Under the pieces are notes generated by a model. The model made no database searches and was not told where the DNA came from. It saw only the letters and a program-made list of their open reading frames with translations. Positions 19,177 to 28,504 of a stretch of DNA of 37,647 bases are shown here, one piece after another (position 1 is the first letter of the stretch; each line of letters begins with the position of its first letter). Source of the stretch: Hyphomicrobiales bacterium. Its GTDB lineage: Bacteria > Pseudomonadota > Alphaproteobacteria > Rhizobiales > Xanthobacteraceae. The position numbers and the translations under genes are program-made. Location of the stretch: NCBI GenBank assembly GCA_023269635.1, contig JAHFPN010000010.1, positions 1-37,647 on the forward strand. The letters run 5' to 3'.

Positions 19177-19626
19177 TCAGAAATAGCCGAAGCGGTATTG
19201 CCGCGTGCCGTCGGGTCCCTTGGCGCCCGGCGGCTCGTCCTTGACCAGGAATTGCAGCTCGATCACCACGCCGCTCGGGTCGCGCAGGTAGATCTGCCAG
19301 ATGTTGAGATCGCGCACGTTGTTCTGGCGGTAATCGACGCCGTGCTGTTCGAGATGCGCGCGCCACTCGTCGTAGCCGACCGCGCGCACCGCCATGTGAT
19401 CGATGGTGCCGCTGCCGAAGGTCTTGGGGTCGGTGTCGCCATAGGCCTTGGGCCCGGCGATGACGTGGACCTGCGTGTCCTTGAAGTCGAGCCAGGCGCC
19501 GGGTGCCGGGACCGAAGCCGGGCGCTTGGGATCGACCTTCAGCCCGAGCACGTCGCGGTAGAACTTGTTGGTGGCGTCGAGATCCATGGTGCGGATCGCG
19601 ACGTGAAGGATGTCTTTGATCTGCAT
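19177..19626 (-). CDS. VOC (glyoxalase/extradiol dioxygenase superfamily) protein
   Basis: A 149-residue single-module VOC protein. It opens MQIKDILHVAIRTMDLDATN, with a candidate metal-ligand His at residue 8. Then follow FYRDVLGLKVDP, a central TIDHMAVRAVGYDEW (second His), and the closing YLRDPSGVVIELQFLV (Glu ligand). Metal-dependent lyase, isomerase or dioxygenase activity is possible. The ATG at 19626 is preferred because it starts the fold directly; the open frame to 19719 would add 31 residues. It is transcribed against the GMC gene (5 bases between stops) and divergent from the decarboxylase-like gene at 19719. Confidence 0.88.
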   Translation of the reverse strand: MQIKDILHVAIRTMDLDATNKFYRDVLGLKVDPKRPASVPAPGAWLDFKDTQVHVIAGPKAYGDTDPKTFGSGTIDHMAVRAVGYDEWRAHLEQHGVDYRQNNVRDLNIWQIYLRDPSGVVIELQFLVKDEPPGAKGPDGTRQYRFGYF

Positions 19627-19718
19627 GTTCCCACCCATGTGCCCGGCGCCGGCCAGCGCCTTGTGCGCGCCAATGCTACATAGCAAGCCGAACGTCGCCA
19701 CCAAAGCGGGGGACTGCA

Positions 19719-20102
19719 ATGGACAAGAAAACCTACGACACCGGCCTCGAGATCCGCACCTCGGTACTCGGCAAGGAGTACGTGGAGAACGCGATCAAGA
19801 ACGTCGATGATTTCAACCGCCCGTTCCAGGAGCTGGTCACCGAATATTGCTGGGGCGCGGTGTGGGGGCGGGAAGCGCTGCCGCGTAAAGTCCGGAGCCT
19901 GCTCAATCTCGCGATGATCGGCGCGCTCAACCGGCCGCACGAGCTGCGCCTGCACGTGGCCGGCGCGCTTAGGAACGGCGTCAGCAAGGAGGAGATCCGC
20001 GAGGTGTTCATGCAGCTTGCGATCTATGCCGGCGTGCCGGCCGGGGTCGACGCCTTCCGCGCGGCGCGCGAGGTGTTCGCCGAGCAAGCCAAGAAATCCT
20101 GA
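19719..20102 (+). CDS. Carboxymuconolactone decarboxylase-like protein (PcaC/AhpD superfamily)
   Basis: A 127-residue helical protein resembling 4-carboxymuconolactone decarboxylase. It reads TEYCWGAVWGREALPRKVRS, LLNLAMIGALNRPHELRLHV, GALRNGVSKEEIREVFMQLA and IYAGVPAGVDAFRAAREVF. It lacks the Cys-x-x-Cys redox pair of AhpD, which favours a decarboxylase-type member over a peroxidase. Whether it acts on carboxymuconolactone is unproven, because no other protocatechuate-pathway gene (pcaB, pcaD, pcaG/H) is present. A GCGGGGGA stretch precedes the ATG. A beta-hydroxyacid dehydrogenase gene follows 33 bases downstream. Confidence 0.87.
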   Translation: MDKKTYDTGLEIRTSVLGKEYVENAIKNVDDFNRPFQELVTEYCWGAVWGREALPRKVRSLLNLAMIGALNRPHELRLHVAGALRNGVSKEEIREVFMQLAIYAGVPAGVDAFRAAREVFAEQAKKS

Positions 20103-20104
20103 CG

Positions 20105-20119
20105 CCGGCGGATGCCGGC
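20105..20119. repeat. 15-bp intergenic repeat, copy 1
   Basis: CCGGCGGATGCCGGC occurs here, between the decarboxylase-like and dehydrogenase genes, and again at 33452-33466 at the start of the PAP2 gene. Its two CCGGC/GCCGG ends are complementary. It probably belongs to a short dispersed element. Confidence 0.5.
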
Positions 20120-20135
20120 GCGAACGGGGGCAAGC

Positions 20136-21035
20136 ATGGAGATCGGATTCATCGGGCTCGGCAAGATGGGCTTCCATATGGCGCGCCGCCTGATCGAGGC
20201 GGGCCACGCGCTGGTCGTGTTCGATACCCGCGTAGACGCGATCGCGCGCGTGACCGCGCTCGGCGCCGAGGCGGCCAAGTCAGTGCGCGAGGTCGCGAAC
20301 CGCGCGGAGACATTGATGGCGAGCCTGCCTTCGCCCGCGATCGTGCTCGAGGTCACGACCGGCAAGGACGGCGTGATCGAGGGCAGCAAGGTGCGCCGCT
20401 TCGTCGATCTCTCCACCACCGGCGCGCGCATGGCGATCCGCATCGCCGAGGCGCTGGCGCGGCGCGACATCGTGCAGATCGACAGCCCGGTGAGCGGCGG
20501 GCCCGGCGGCGCCGAGAAGGGCACGCTGGCGGTGATGGTGTCCGGCCCGCGCGCCGAGATCGAACGCCTGCGGCCGGCGCTCGCGGTGTTCGGCAAGGTG
20601 TTCGTGATCGGCGAGCGGCCGGGCATGGGCCAGACCATGAAGCTCGCCAACAACTTTCTCTCCGCCACCGCCATGGCCGCGACCTCGGAAGCGGTGGTGA
20701 TGGGGGTCAAGGCCGGGCTCGATCCGGCGGTGATGATCGACGTGATCAATGCCGGCAGCGGCCGCAACAGCGCGAGCCAGGACAAGTTCCCGCGCGCGAT
20801 CCTGCCGCGGACGTTCGACTACGGCTTCACCAACGGCTTGATGGACAAGGACCTCGGGCTTTGCATGGAAGAGGCCGCGGCGCTCGGCGTCCCGATGCAG
20901 GTCGGCGGCGTGGTGCGTGATATCTATCGGGAGGTGACGACCAAGCTCGGGGCCGACAAGGACTTCACCACCGTCATCCAGGTGGTCGAGGCGCGCGCCG
21001 GCGTCGAGGTGCGCGGCGCGGGCAAGCGGAGCTGA
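20136..21035 (+). CDS. NAD(P)-dependent beta-hydroxyacid dehydrogenase (3-hydroxyisobutyrate dehydrogenase family)
   Basis: A 299-residue enzyme of the 3-hydroxyisobutyrate / tartronate semialdehyde reductase family. The N-terminal Rossmann motif is GFIGLGKMGFHMA (about residues 4-16), followed by VFDTRVD. The substrate-binding signature is IDSPVSGGPGGAEKGTLAVM. The catalytic lysine lies in GQTMKLANNFLSA and the helical C-terminal domain follows. The ATG at 20136 has a GGGGG six bases upstream; the frame opens earlier at 20112, inside a repeat. Substrate specificity among 3-hydroxyisobutyrate, 2-hydroxy-3-oxopropionate and others cannot be decided. The lactonase-like gene begins 1 base after the stop. 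Confidence 0.9.
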   Translation: MEIGFIGLGKMGFHMARRLIEAGHALVVFDTRVDAIARVTALGAEAAKSVREVANRAETLMASLPSPAIVLEVTTGKDGVIEGSKVRRFVDLSTTGARMAIRIAEALARRDIVQIDSPVSGGPGGAEKGTLAVMVSGPRAEIERLRPALAVFGKVFVIGERPGMGQTMKLANNFLSATAMAATSEAVVMGVKAGLDPAVMIDVINAGSGRNSASQDKFPRAILPRTFDYGFTNGLMDKDLGLCMEEAAALGVPMQVGGVVRDIYREVTTKLGADKDFTTVIQVVEARAGVEVRGAGKRS

Positions 21036-21036
21036 C

Positions 21037-21828
21037 ATGAGCGACGTGCACGAAATCTACGCCATCCGCTACGGCCACCATGAGCGGCGTTCCTCGGAGA
21101 ATTTCATCGGCGGCGATCCGCACGACGTGCTGTCGTCGATCAATTACTTCGTGTGGGTGATCAAGGGCGCGCACGGCATCTTCATCGTGGATACCGGCAT
21201 GGATGAAGCGATGGCGACCAAGCGCGGCCGGCGCGTGGATAAGCCGATTGCCGAAGGCTTGCGCGCGCTCGGGATCGCGCCCGACCAGATCGGGAACGTG
21301 GTGCTCACGCATCTGCATTTCGACCACGCCGGCAACTACGATCTGTTCCCGCGCGCGCGCTATCACCTGCAGGACACCGAGATGGCTTACGCCACCGGCC
21401 GCTGCATGTGCCACGCGCTGCAGCGTTGGCCGTTCGAGGCGGATGATGTGGTGGCGATCGTGCGCAAGGTGTTCGCGGACCGGGTCGAGTTCCACGACGG
21501 CGACGACGCGCTCGCGCCCGGGATCACGCTGCACAAGATCGGCGGCCACTCGAAAGGTTTGCAATGCGTGCGGGTGAAGACGCGGCGCGGCTTCGTGGTG
21601 CTCGCCTCGGACGCGACCCATCTTTACGCGCACATCGAACAGGGACGCGTGTTCCCGGTGACGCACAACGTCGCCGACGTGCTCGAGGGCTACAAGACGA
21701 TCAAGCGGCTGGCCCAGTCCATGAACCACGTCATTCCCGGCCACGACCCCGTGGTGCTCGAGCGCTTTCCCGCCGCGCGGCCAGGGCTCGAGAATTGGGT
21801 CGCGCGCCTCGACGCCGATCCGAAGTAG
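21037..21828 (+). CDS. Metallo-beta-lactamase-fold hydrolase, N-acyl homoserine lactonase-like
   Basis: A 263-residue protein with a complete metal-binding set: THLHFDHAG (HxHxDH, about residues 90-97), GGHSKG (His), SDATH (bridging Asp) and the late GHD (His). Length and the opening INYFVWVIKGAHGIFIVDTG match the lactonase subgroup that includes AiiA/AttM and 4-pyridoxolactonase. It would therefore open a lactone ring; the lactone could be a signal molecule or a catabolic intermediate. The second is favoured here by the neighbouring oxidoreductases and the absence of luxI/luxR genes. It follows the dehydrogenase after a 1-base gap and precedes TerB by 12 bases. Confidence 0.88.
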   Translation: MSDVHEIYAIRYGHHERRSSENFIGGDPHDVLSSINYFVWVIKGAHGIFIVDTGMDEAMATKRGRRVDKPIAEGLRALGIAPDQIGNVVLTHLHFDHAGNYDLFPRARYHLQDTEMAYATGRCMCHALQRWPFEADDVVAIVRKVFADRVEFHDGDDALAPGITLHKIGGHSKGLQCVRVKTRRGFVVLASDATHLYAHIEQGRVFPVTHNVADVLEGYKTIKRLAQSMNHVIPGHDPVVLERFPAARPGLENWVARLDADPK

Positions 21829-21840
21829 AGTGGCGATCGC

Positions 21841-22311
21841 ATGTTCCGTTCGATCAGCGATTTCGTCGGCGAGATTGCGCGGGGTGCCCGGCATCCCCGG
21901 AGTTTCGGCGACACCGATTACCGATTGGCCGCGGCGGCGCTCCTGGTGCACGTGGTGACGCTCGATCAGAAATTCGACGAGGCCGAGCGCGCAAAGCTCT
22001 GCGGGGTGCTGGCCTACCGCTTCGATCTCAGCCCGGAGGAAGCCGAGAAGCTGGTGCTGGCGGCGCTCGCCGCCGATCGCGAAGCGGTCGACCTCTATCG
22101 GTTCACGAGCGTGCTCAACCACGCGCTCGACGAGGAGGGGCGGCGACGCATCGTCGAGATGATGTTCGAAGCGGCTTACGTCGACGGCAAGCTCACCGAG
22201 TTCGAGGACAACGTGGTTTGGCGCGCGTCCGAGCTCCTGAACGTGCCGGCGCGCGAGCGGGTGAACATCCGCCGCAGCGTGCGCGAGGATAAGGGCGAAG
22301 GGGAAAAATGA
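21841..22311 (+). CDS. TerB family protein
   Basis: A 156-residue all-helical protein of the TerB (tellurite resistance B-like) family. Characteristic parts are DYRLAAAALLVHVVTLDQKF with the acidic DQKFDEAE, and the second half MMFEAAYVDGKLTEFEDNVV. The paired acidic loops may bind divalent metal. Stand-alone TerB proteins are widespread in alphaproteobacteria, and tellurite resistance should not be assumed, since no other ter gene is present. It overlaps the downstream SDR gene by 4 bases (ATGA). Confidence 0.88.
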   Translation: MFRSISDFVGEIARGARHPRSFGDTDYRLAAAALLVHVVTLDQKFDEAERAKLCGVLAYRFDLSPEEAEKLVLAALAADREAVDLYRFTSVLNHALDEEGRRRIVEMMFEAAYVDGKLTEFEDNVVWRASELLNVPARERVNIRRSVREDKGEGEK

Positions 22312-23099
22312 TGGCGGTTGCGGTCACCCTGATCACCGGAGCATCGGGCGGCATCGGCGCGGCGCTTGCGCACGAGGCGGCGCGGGCGGGAAGGAGGCTC
22401 GTGCTGGTGGCGCGCTCGGCCAAGGGGCTCGACGCGGTCGCCGACGCGATCGCGGCCGGCGGCCACCCGCGGCCGGCCGTGTTCGCGTGCGATCTCGCCA
22501 AGCCCGGCGCGGCCGACCGGATCGCGGCGTTCCTGAAGAAGCGCCGCCTCACCGTGGCCGAGCTCGTCAACAACGCGGGCTACGGCCTGAGCGGTCCGGT
22601 CGCCAAGCTCGCGCGCGCCGACCAGATCGGCATCGTCGATCTCAACGTCCGCGCGCTCACCGACCTCACGATTCATCTGCTGCCGGAGATCATCGCGGCG
22701 CGCGGCGGCATCCTGAACGTCGCCTCGACCGCATCGTTCCAGCCGGGGCCGGGCATGGCGATCTATTACGCGAGCAAGGCCTATGTGCTCTCGTTCTCCG
22801 AGGCGCTGGCCTGGGAGCTGCGCGGGCGCGTCCGGGTGACCGCGCTTTGTCCGGGGCTGACGCCGACCGGCTTCCAGGGTCGCGCGCAAATCACGCAGCA
22901 GAGCCGGCTCCGGCTATTTCCGGCGACCAGCGCCGAGCGGGTGGCCGAGCACGGCTGGCGCGCCTTCGCGCGCGGCCGGCGCATCATCATTCCGGGCTTG
23001 ATGAACAAGCTCGGCGCGGTGGTGGCGCCGCGCCAGCCGCGCGCCTTGACCCTTGCAGTTTCCGCATGGTTGACCGGCCGCGGCCGCGCACCGGCTTGA
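22308..23099 (+). CDS. Short-chain dehydrogenase/reductase
   Basis: A 263-residue classical SDR. The cofactor motif is TGASGGIGAALAHE (TGxxxGxG, about residues 10-17), then NNAGYG and the catalytic Ser in NVASTASFQ. The YYASKAY motif supplies Tyr and Lys, and LCPGLTPTGF follows. An Arg-rich stretch after the first strand (LVLVARSAKGL) suggests NADP(H) preference. The substrate is unknown. The second in-frame ATG at 22311 is an equally possible start. It is coupled to TerB by a 4-base overlap, ending the plus-strand run that begins at 19719. Confidence 0.92.
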   Translation: MMAVAVTLITGASGGIGAALAHEAARAGRRLVLVARSAKGLDAVADAIAAGGHPRPAVFACDLAKPGAADRIAAFLKKRRLTVAELVNNAGYGLSGPVAKLARADQIGIVDLNVRALTDLTIHLLPEIIAARGGILNVASTASFQPGPGMAIYYASKAYVLSFSEALAWELRGRVRVTALCPGLTPTGFQGRAQITQQSRLRLFPATSAERVAEHGWRAFARGRRIIIPGLMNKLGAVVAPRQPRALTLAVSAWLTGRGRAPA

Positions 23100-23145
23100 A
23101 ATCGGCGCAGTTCCGTGCGACCGGCAAGCCGTTGCCGTAAGCCCC

Positions 23146-23856
23146 ATGCATCCGATCCTCATCATCCTGCATCAGGAGCACTCGACCCCGGGCCGGGTCG
23201 GCCGCCTGTTGCAGGAGCGCGGGCTCGCGCTCGACATCCGCCGGCCGCGCTTCGGCGATCCCTTGCCGGAGACGCTTGCCGAGCATTCCGGCGTCGCCGT
23301 GTTCGGCGGGCCGATGAGCGCCAACGACGGCGACGACTACGTGCGACGCGAGATCGAGTGGATGGCGGTGCCGCTTGAAGAGAAAAAGCCGTTCTTCGGC
23401 ATCTGCTTGGGTGCGCAGATTCTCGCGCGCTCGCTCGGTGCCAGCGTCGAGTTCCATCCTAAGGGCCTGGTCGAAGTCGGCTATTACCCGCTGCGCGCCA
23501 CGCCGGCGGGCGCCGCGCTGATGCAGTGGCCGGACCAGGTCTATCACTTCCACCGCGAAGGCTTCGAGCTGCCGGCGAGCGCGGAGCTGCTGGCGCGCGG
23601 CGAGATTTTCGAGAACCAGGCGTTCCGTTACGGCAACGCGTTCGGCGTGCAGTTCCACCCGGAAGTGACGCACCACATGATGTGCCGCTGGACCACGCGC
23701 GCCGCGCACCGGCTCGAGCTGCCGGGCGCGCGTACGCGCGAGGAGCATTTCGAGGGCCGCGCGTTGCACGATCCGAAGGTGCGCTCGTGGCTCGCGAGCT
23801 TCCTCGATTTCTGGACCGGGCTGGCGCGGCGAAACGAACGCGCATCGGGGGCGTGA
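23146..23856 (+). CDS. Class I glutamine amidotransferase-like protein
   Basis: A 236-residue stand-alone GATase1 domain. The nucleophile elbow is FFGICLGAQILA (Cys, about residue 87). The catalytic His-Glu pair is in FGVQFHPEVT, and the oxyanion region is AVFGGPMSAND. It lacks a synthetase domain, so it is not GuaA or CarA. It resembles the family often labelled GMP synthase-like glutamine amidotransferase, whose members include gamma-glutamyl-amine hydrolases. The specific substrate is unknown. The ATG at 23146 is the first codon giving the full fold. No gene of an obvious partner is adjacent; the SDR gene ends 46 bases upstream. Confidence 0.9.
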   Translation: MHPILIILHQEHSTPGRVGRLLQERGLALDIRRPRFGDPLPETLAEHSGVAVFGGPMSANDGDDYVRREIEWMAVPLEEKKPFFGICLGAQILARSLGASVEFHPKGLVEVGYYPLRATPAGAALMQWPDQVYHFHREGFELPASAELLARGEIFENQAFRYGNAFGVQFHPEVTHHMMCRWTTRAAHRLELPGARTREEHFEGRALHDPKVRSWLASFLDFWTGLARRNERASGA

Positions 23857-24136
23857 GCGTCCCGTTTTGCGAAATGCGTCGCGGTTTGCGACGCGCCGGT
23901 GGTTAACCGCCGTTAGGCTTTCCGATATCTCGCGCGCGCTCTTTACGCGGCCACGACCGGTGGTGGCGGCCGCGACGATCGCGGCTGGCCGCGGCCTTGC
24001 TCATGCGAACCCAGCCGGCATCAGGTTTTGCGTAGCCGGTGAAGTCAGACGGGAGGCGGCCGCATGCGACCCCATCGGCCGTCTCCCGTACGCTTTTTCG
24101 GGGAGCGGCGCGGCGAAAAAATCTCGGATCGGGATT
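23857..24136. other. Intergenic region without a supported gene
   Basis: About 280 bases between the amidotransferase gene and tRNA-Ala. It contains a perfect 7-bp hairpin GCGTCGC / GCGACGC (23876-23882, 23888-23894; loop GGTTT) shortly after the amidotransferase stop, and a GGTGGTTAACCGCC dyad just after it. The hairpin is not followed by a T-run. Short open frames here have no protein-like character. Confidence 0.5.
24116..24135 (-). terminator. Possible intrinsic terminator of tRNA-Ala
   Basis: On the minus strand, immediately past the tRNA CCA, ATCCCG and CGAGAT form a short 6-bp stem with one mismatch and a 3-base loop. It runs directly into six T (24121-24116). The stem is weak, but position and T-run fit a terminator. 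Confidence 0.4.
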
Positions 24137-24212
<76 letters not shown>

Positions 24213-24228
24213 GGCCGAGGTGGGCGTC

Positions 24229-24257
24229 ATCTAGGCCACGGCGCCGAAAAGTGTCAA
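24229..24257 (-). promoter_or_regulatory. Promoter of tRNA-Ala
   Basis: On the minus strand TTGACA (24257-24252) and CTAGAT (24234-24229) are separated by exactly 17 bases, with the tRNA 5' end 16 bases past the -10. This is a near-perfect housekeeping sigma-70 type promoter for an alphaproteobacterium. Confidence 0.75.
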
Positions 24258-24386
24258 GCAAACCGGGTCCTTAGGACGTGCTTGGGCGCTTGCGCGCTCG
24301 GGCTTCGGCCGGCGCAAGGCCGGGCTTCCCCCGCGCGCCGCGAAACGCTATTCGAGAGCCCGCGCCTTTTTTCGGCGGAGCCCCGC

Positions 24387-24668
24387 ATGAACCCCTTCCT
24401 CTGGCTCGTCCATACCCTGATCACGCTCTATATCTGGATCCTGATCGCGGCCGCGGTGTTGTCGTGGCTCGTCGCCTTCAACGTGGTCAATCCCTACAAT
24501 CAAGTGGTGCGCACGATCGGCGACGCGCTCTATCGGCTGACCGAGCCGGCGTTGCGGCCGATCCGGAACGTGCTCCCGAACTTGGGCGGGCTCGACATCT
24601 CGCCGGTGATCCTGATCCTGCTGCTCCTGTTCATCGAGCGGCTCTTGGTCTGGGCCTTCGTCGGTTGA
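24387..24668 (+). CDS. YggT family membrane protein
   Basis: A 93-residue integral membrane protein of the YggT family (related to plant CCB3/YlmG). There are two hydrophobic segments, at about residues 5-30 ([20 protein letters not shown]) and 70-92 ([19 protein letters not shown]). Between them lies the conserved [20 protein letters not shown] and the [16 protein letters not shown] motif. Members have been linked to membrane organisation and cell-division placement, without a defined activity. The ATG at 24387 starts directly at the family N-terminus. The DUF167 gene overlaps its stop. Confidence 0.93.
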   Translation: MNPFLWLVHTLITLYIWILIAAAVLSWLVAFNVVNPYNQVVRTIGDALYRLTEPALRPIRNVLPNLGGLDISPVILILLLLFIERLLVWAFVG

Positions 24669-25006
24669 GTGGCGCGGAGCGCCCCTGGAAGCCGGTCGCG
24701 GGCGGGCTCATGGTCACGGTGCGGGCGACGCCGAGGGGTGCGCGCGATGTGATCGAAGGCGTCGAGCGGCGCGCCGATGGAATCACTGTCTTGAAAGCGC
24801 GCGTGCGCGCGGTGCCGGCGGAAGGTGAAGCCAATGTGGCATTGTCGCGGTTGCTCGCGCAGGCAGTGGCGATCCCGCCATCGGCGGTGACGCTCGTGCG
24901 CGGCGGTGCGGGAAGGGTCAAGAATTTTCATCTCGCGGGCAATTCCGCAGCGCTTGCCGCGGCACTCGCGGCGGCGGTCCGGAAAACGACACGGGAACGG
25001 AAATGA
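24665..25006 (+). CDS. DUF167 (YggU) family protein
   Basis: A small alpha/beta protein of the DUF167/YggU family, usually about 100 residues. It shows [20 protein letters not shown], the conserved [19 protein letters not shown] and the [18 protein letters not shown] segment. The function is unknown. I set the start at a TTG (24665) overlapping the yggT stop. This gives 113 residues and keeps the PW...GGL stretch that I recall from relatives before the first strand; an ATG at 24710 (98 residues) is the alternative. The yggT - yggU order is classical. Its stop overlaps the folD ATG (ATGA), so the three genes form an operon. Confidence 0.88.
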   Translation: MSGAERPWKPVAGGLMVTVRATPRGARDVIEGVERRADGITVLKARVRAVPAEGEANVALSRLLAQAVAIPPSAVTLVRGGAGRVKNFHLAGNSAALAAALAAAVRKTTRERK

Positions 25007-25887
25007 GCGCGCGTATTCTCGACGGCAAAGCGCTGGCGGCGGAGCTCCGCGCCAAGGTCGCGGCCGAGGCCGCGCGGATCGAGCCGCGGCTCAAGCGCCC
25101 GCCCGGGCTCGCCGTGGTGCTGGTCGGCGAGAATCCGGCGAGCGTCGTCTACGTCCGCAGCAAAGCGCGCGCCACGCTCGAGGCCGACATGGCCTCGTTC
25201 GAGCATCGGCTGTCCGCCGACGCCTCGGAGCAGGAACTCTTGGCGCTGGTCGCGCGGCTCAACGCCGATCCGAAGGTGGACGGCATTCTGGTGCAGCTTC
25301 CGCTGCCGCCGCAGATCGATTCCGCGCGCGTGCTTGCCGCGGTCGATCCCTTGAAGGACGTGGACGGCTTCCACCCGGTCAATGCCGGAAAGCTCGCGAC
25401 CGGCCTGCCGGCGCTGGCGCCCTGCACGCCGGTCGGCTGCATCATGCTCGCCAAGCGCGCGCATCCTTCGCTCGCCGGCCTCGAAGCGGTGGTGCTCGGC
25501 CGCTCCAACATCGTGGGCAAGCCGCTGGTGCAATTGCTGCTCGCGGAGAACGCGACGGTGACGATCGCGCATTCGAAGACGCGCGATCTCCCGGCCGTGT
25601 GCCGGCGCGCGGATGTTCTCTTCGTTGCCATCGGTAGACCTGAGTTCGTGCGCGGCGATTGGATCAAGCCGGACGCCACCGTGATCGACGTCGGCACCAA
25701 CCGCGTGCCGACCCCGGACGGCAAGGGCCGGCTCGTGGGCGACGTGAATTTCAAGGAGGCCGTGGAGGTCGCGGGCGCGATCACGCCTTCGCCCGGCGGC
25801 GTCGGCCCGATGACGATCGCGTGCCTGCTCGCCAACACGCTGCGCGCGGCTTGCATGCGCGCGGGACTGCCGGCGCCGGCAATCTAG
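25003..25887 (+). CDS. folD: FolD, methylenetetrahydrofolate dehydrogenase / methenyltetrahydrofolate cyclohydrolase
   Basis: Interconverts 5,10-methylene-, methenyl- and 10-formyl-tetrahydrofolate, feeding purine and fMet synthesis, including the formyl donor used by PurH. The product has 294 residues, the usual length. Signatures are the catalytic YVRSKARA (Tyr and Lys about 50-54), [26 protein letters not shown], the NADP-site [10 protein letters not shown] and [11 protein letters not shown] near the end. It overlaps the DUF167 gene by 4 bases. A palindromic repeat begins within a few bases of the stop codon. Confidence 0.97.
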   Translation: MSARILDGKALAAELRAKVAAEAARIEPRLKRPPGLAVVLVGENPASVVYVRSKARATLEADMASFEHRLSADASEQELLALVARLNADPKVDGILVQLPLPPQIDSARVLAAVDPLKDVDGFHPVNAGKLATGLPALAPCTPVGCIMLAKRAHPSLAGLEAVVLGRSNIVGKPLVQLLLAENATVTIAHSKTRDLPAVCRRADVLFVAIGRPEFVRGDWIKPDATVIDVGTNRVPTPDGKGRLVGDVNFKEAVEVAGAITPSPGGVGPMTIACLLANTLRAACMRAGLPAPAI

Positions 25888-25890
25888 TGC

Positions 25891-25997
25891 CTCGTCGTTC
25901 CCGCGAAAGCGGGAACCCATAAACGCTGTTAGCCCAATTTCGCTCGGTGGTTATGGGTCCCGGCTCTCGGCGCTTCGCGCCTCGGCCGGGACGACCG
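25891..25997. repeat. Long palindromic repeat element between folD and the GNAT gene
   Basis: A composite inverted repeat. The left arm is a perfect 8-bp hairpin GTTCCCGC-GAAA-GCGGGAAC (25897-25916) followed by CCATAAAC. The right arm begins with GGTTATGGGTCCC (25948-25960) and ends with GGCCGGGACGAC (25984-25995). The arms are complementary (GGGaACCCATAAaC against GGGACCCATAACC; GTCGTTCCCG against CGGGACGAC). This element type recurs between genes of Bradyrhizobium-like genomes, from memory. It lies between convergent genes and could also stop transcription. Confidence 0.75.
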
Positions 25998-26004
25998 CCG
26001 AGGA

Positions 26005-26514
26005 TCAGCGCGCCCAGGAGAACGCGACCTTGTCGAGCACCTTGTCGCCGAAGCGCTCGGTCGAGCGCGCGACCGCGCGGCCGCCGAGCGCGCGATAGAA
26101 GCCGACCGCGGCCTCGTTGTCGGTCAGCGCCCACACCACGAGGCTGGGCTGGCCCATCTGCACGAGATCGCGCTTGGCGGCTACGAAAAGGCGCCGGCCG
26201 AAGCCGAGACCCTGATACTCGGGACGGAGATAGAGCTCGTAGATCTCGCCGCCGTAGGGGAGACTCTTCGCGCGGTTGCGGCCGTAATTGGCGTAGCCGG
26301 CGATGGCGTCGCCGAAGGTCAAGAGCGCGATGCGCGAGCCGCGGCGGATGGCCGCATCCCACCAGGCCGGGCCGCGGCGGGCGACGAGCTTCTCGAGTTC
26401 GGTGCCCGGGATCAGCCCCCGGTAAGCGGTCCGCCAAGCCTCGTCGTGCGCGTCGGCCAGGGCCGGCGCGTCGTCCGAGCGGGCACGGCGGATGTCGATG
26501 ACGACCGTACTCAT
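26005..26514 (-). CDS. GNAT family N-acetyltransferase
   Basis: A 169-residue GNAT acetyltransferase using acetyl-CoA; the acceptor is unknown. The start is RRARSDDAPALADAHDEAWR, typical of the subgroup with an AWRTAYRGLIP stretch. The acetyl-CoA-binding motif A is LYLRPEYQGLGFGRRLF (Q-G-x-G-x-G/R type), followed by VWALTDNEAAVGFYRALGG. The ATG at 26514 starts the fold; the frame upstream adds residues without homology. It converges on folD and is separated from typA by 85 bases that include a TTAACCTTTCGTTAA dyad. Confidence 0.92.
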   Translation of the reverse strand: MSTVVIDIRRARSDDAPALADAHDEAWRTAYRGLIPGTELEKLVARRGPAWWDAAIRRGSRIALLTFGDAIAGYANYGRNRAKSLPYGGEIYELYLRPEYQGLGFGRRLFVAAKRDLVQMGQPSLVVWALTDNEAAVGFYRALGGRAVARSTERFGDKVLDKVAFSWAR

Positions 26515-26599
26515 GGCGTCAATCGAAGCAAACCCACACCGGCGCTTCAAGAACTTCGTTAACGAAAGGTTAATTCTGTGGCCGGGCGAGGCATCCGGG

Positions 26600-28426
<1,827 letters not shown>

Positions 28427-28504
28427 GAATGGTCCCGAAATGGGCGAAAGGGGGCGCAATCTACCCGCCGATCGCGGCGGGGCAAGTGGCGCCGGCGAAA
28501 TTCT

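Noticed and set aside
21841-22311. Tellurite resistance system
   Set aside because: Only a lone TerB-type protein; no terA, terC, terD or terZ genes nearby.
23876-23894. Intrinsic terminator after the amidotransferase gene
   Set aside because: Perfect 7-bp hairpin but no following T-run; recorded only as a hairpin in the intergenic region.
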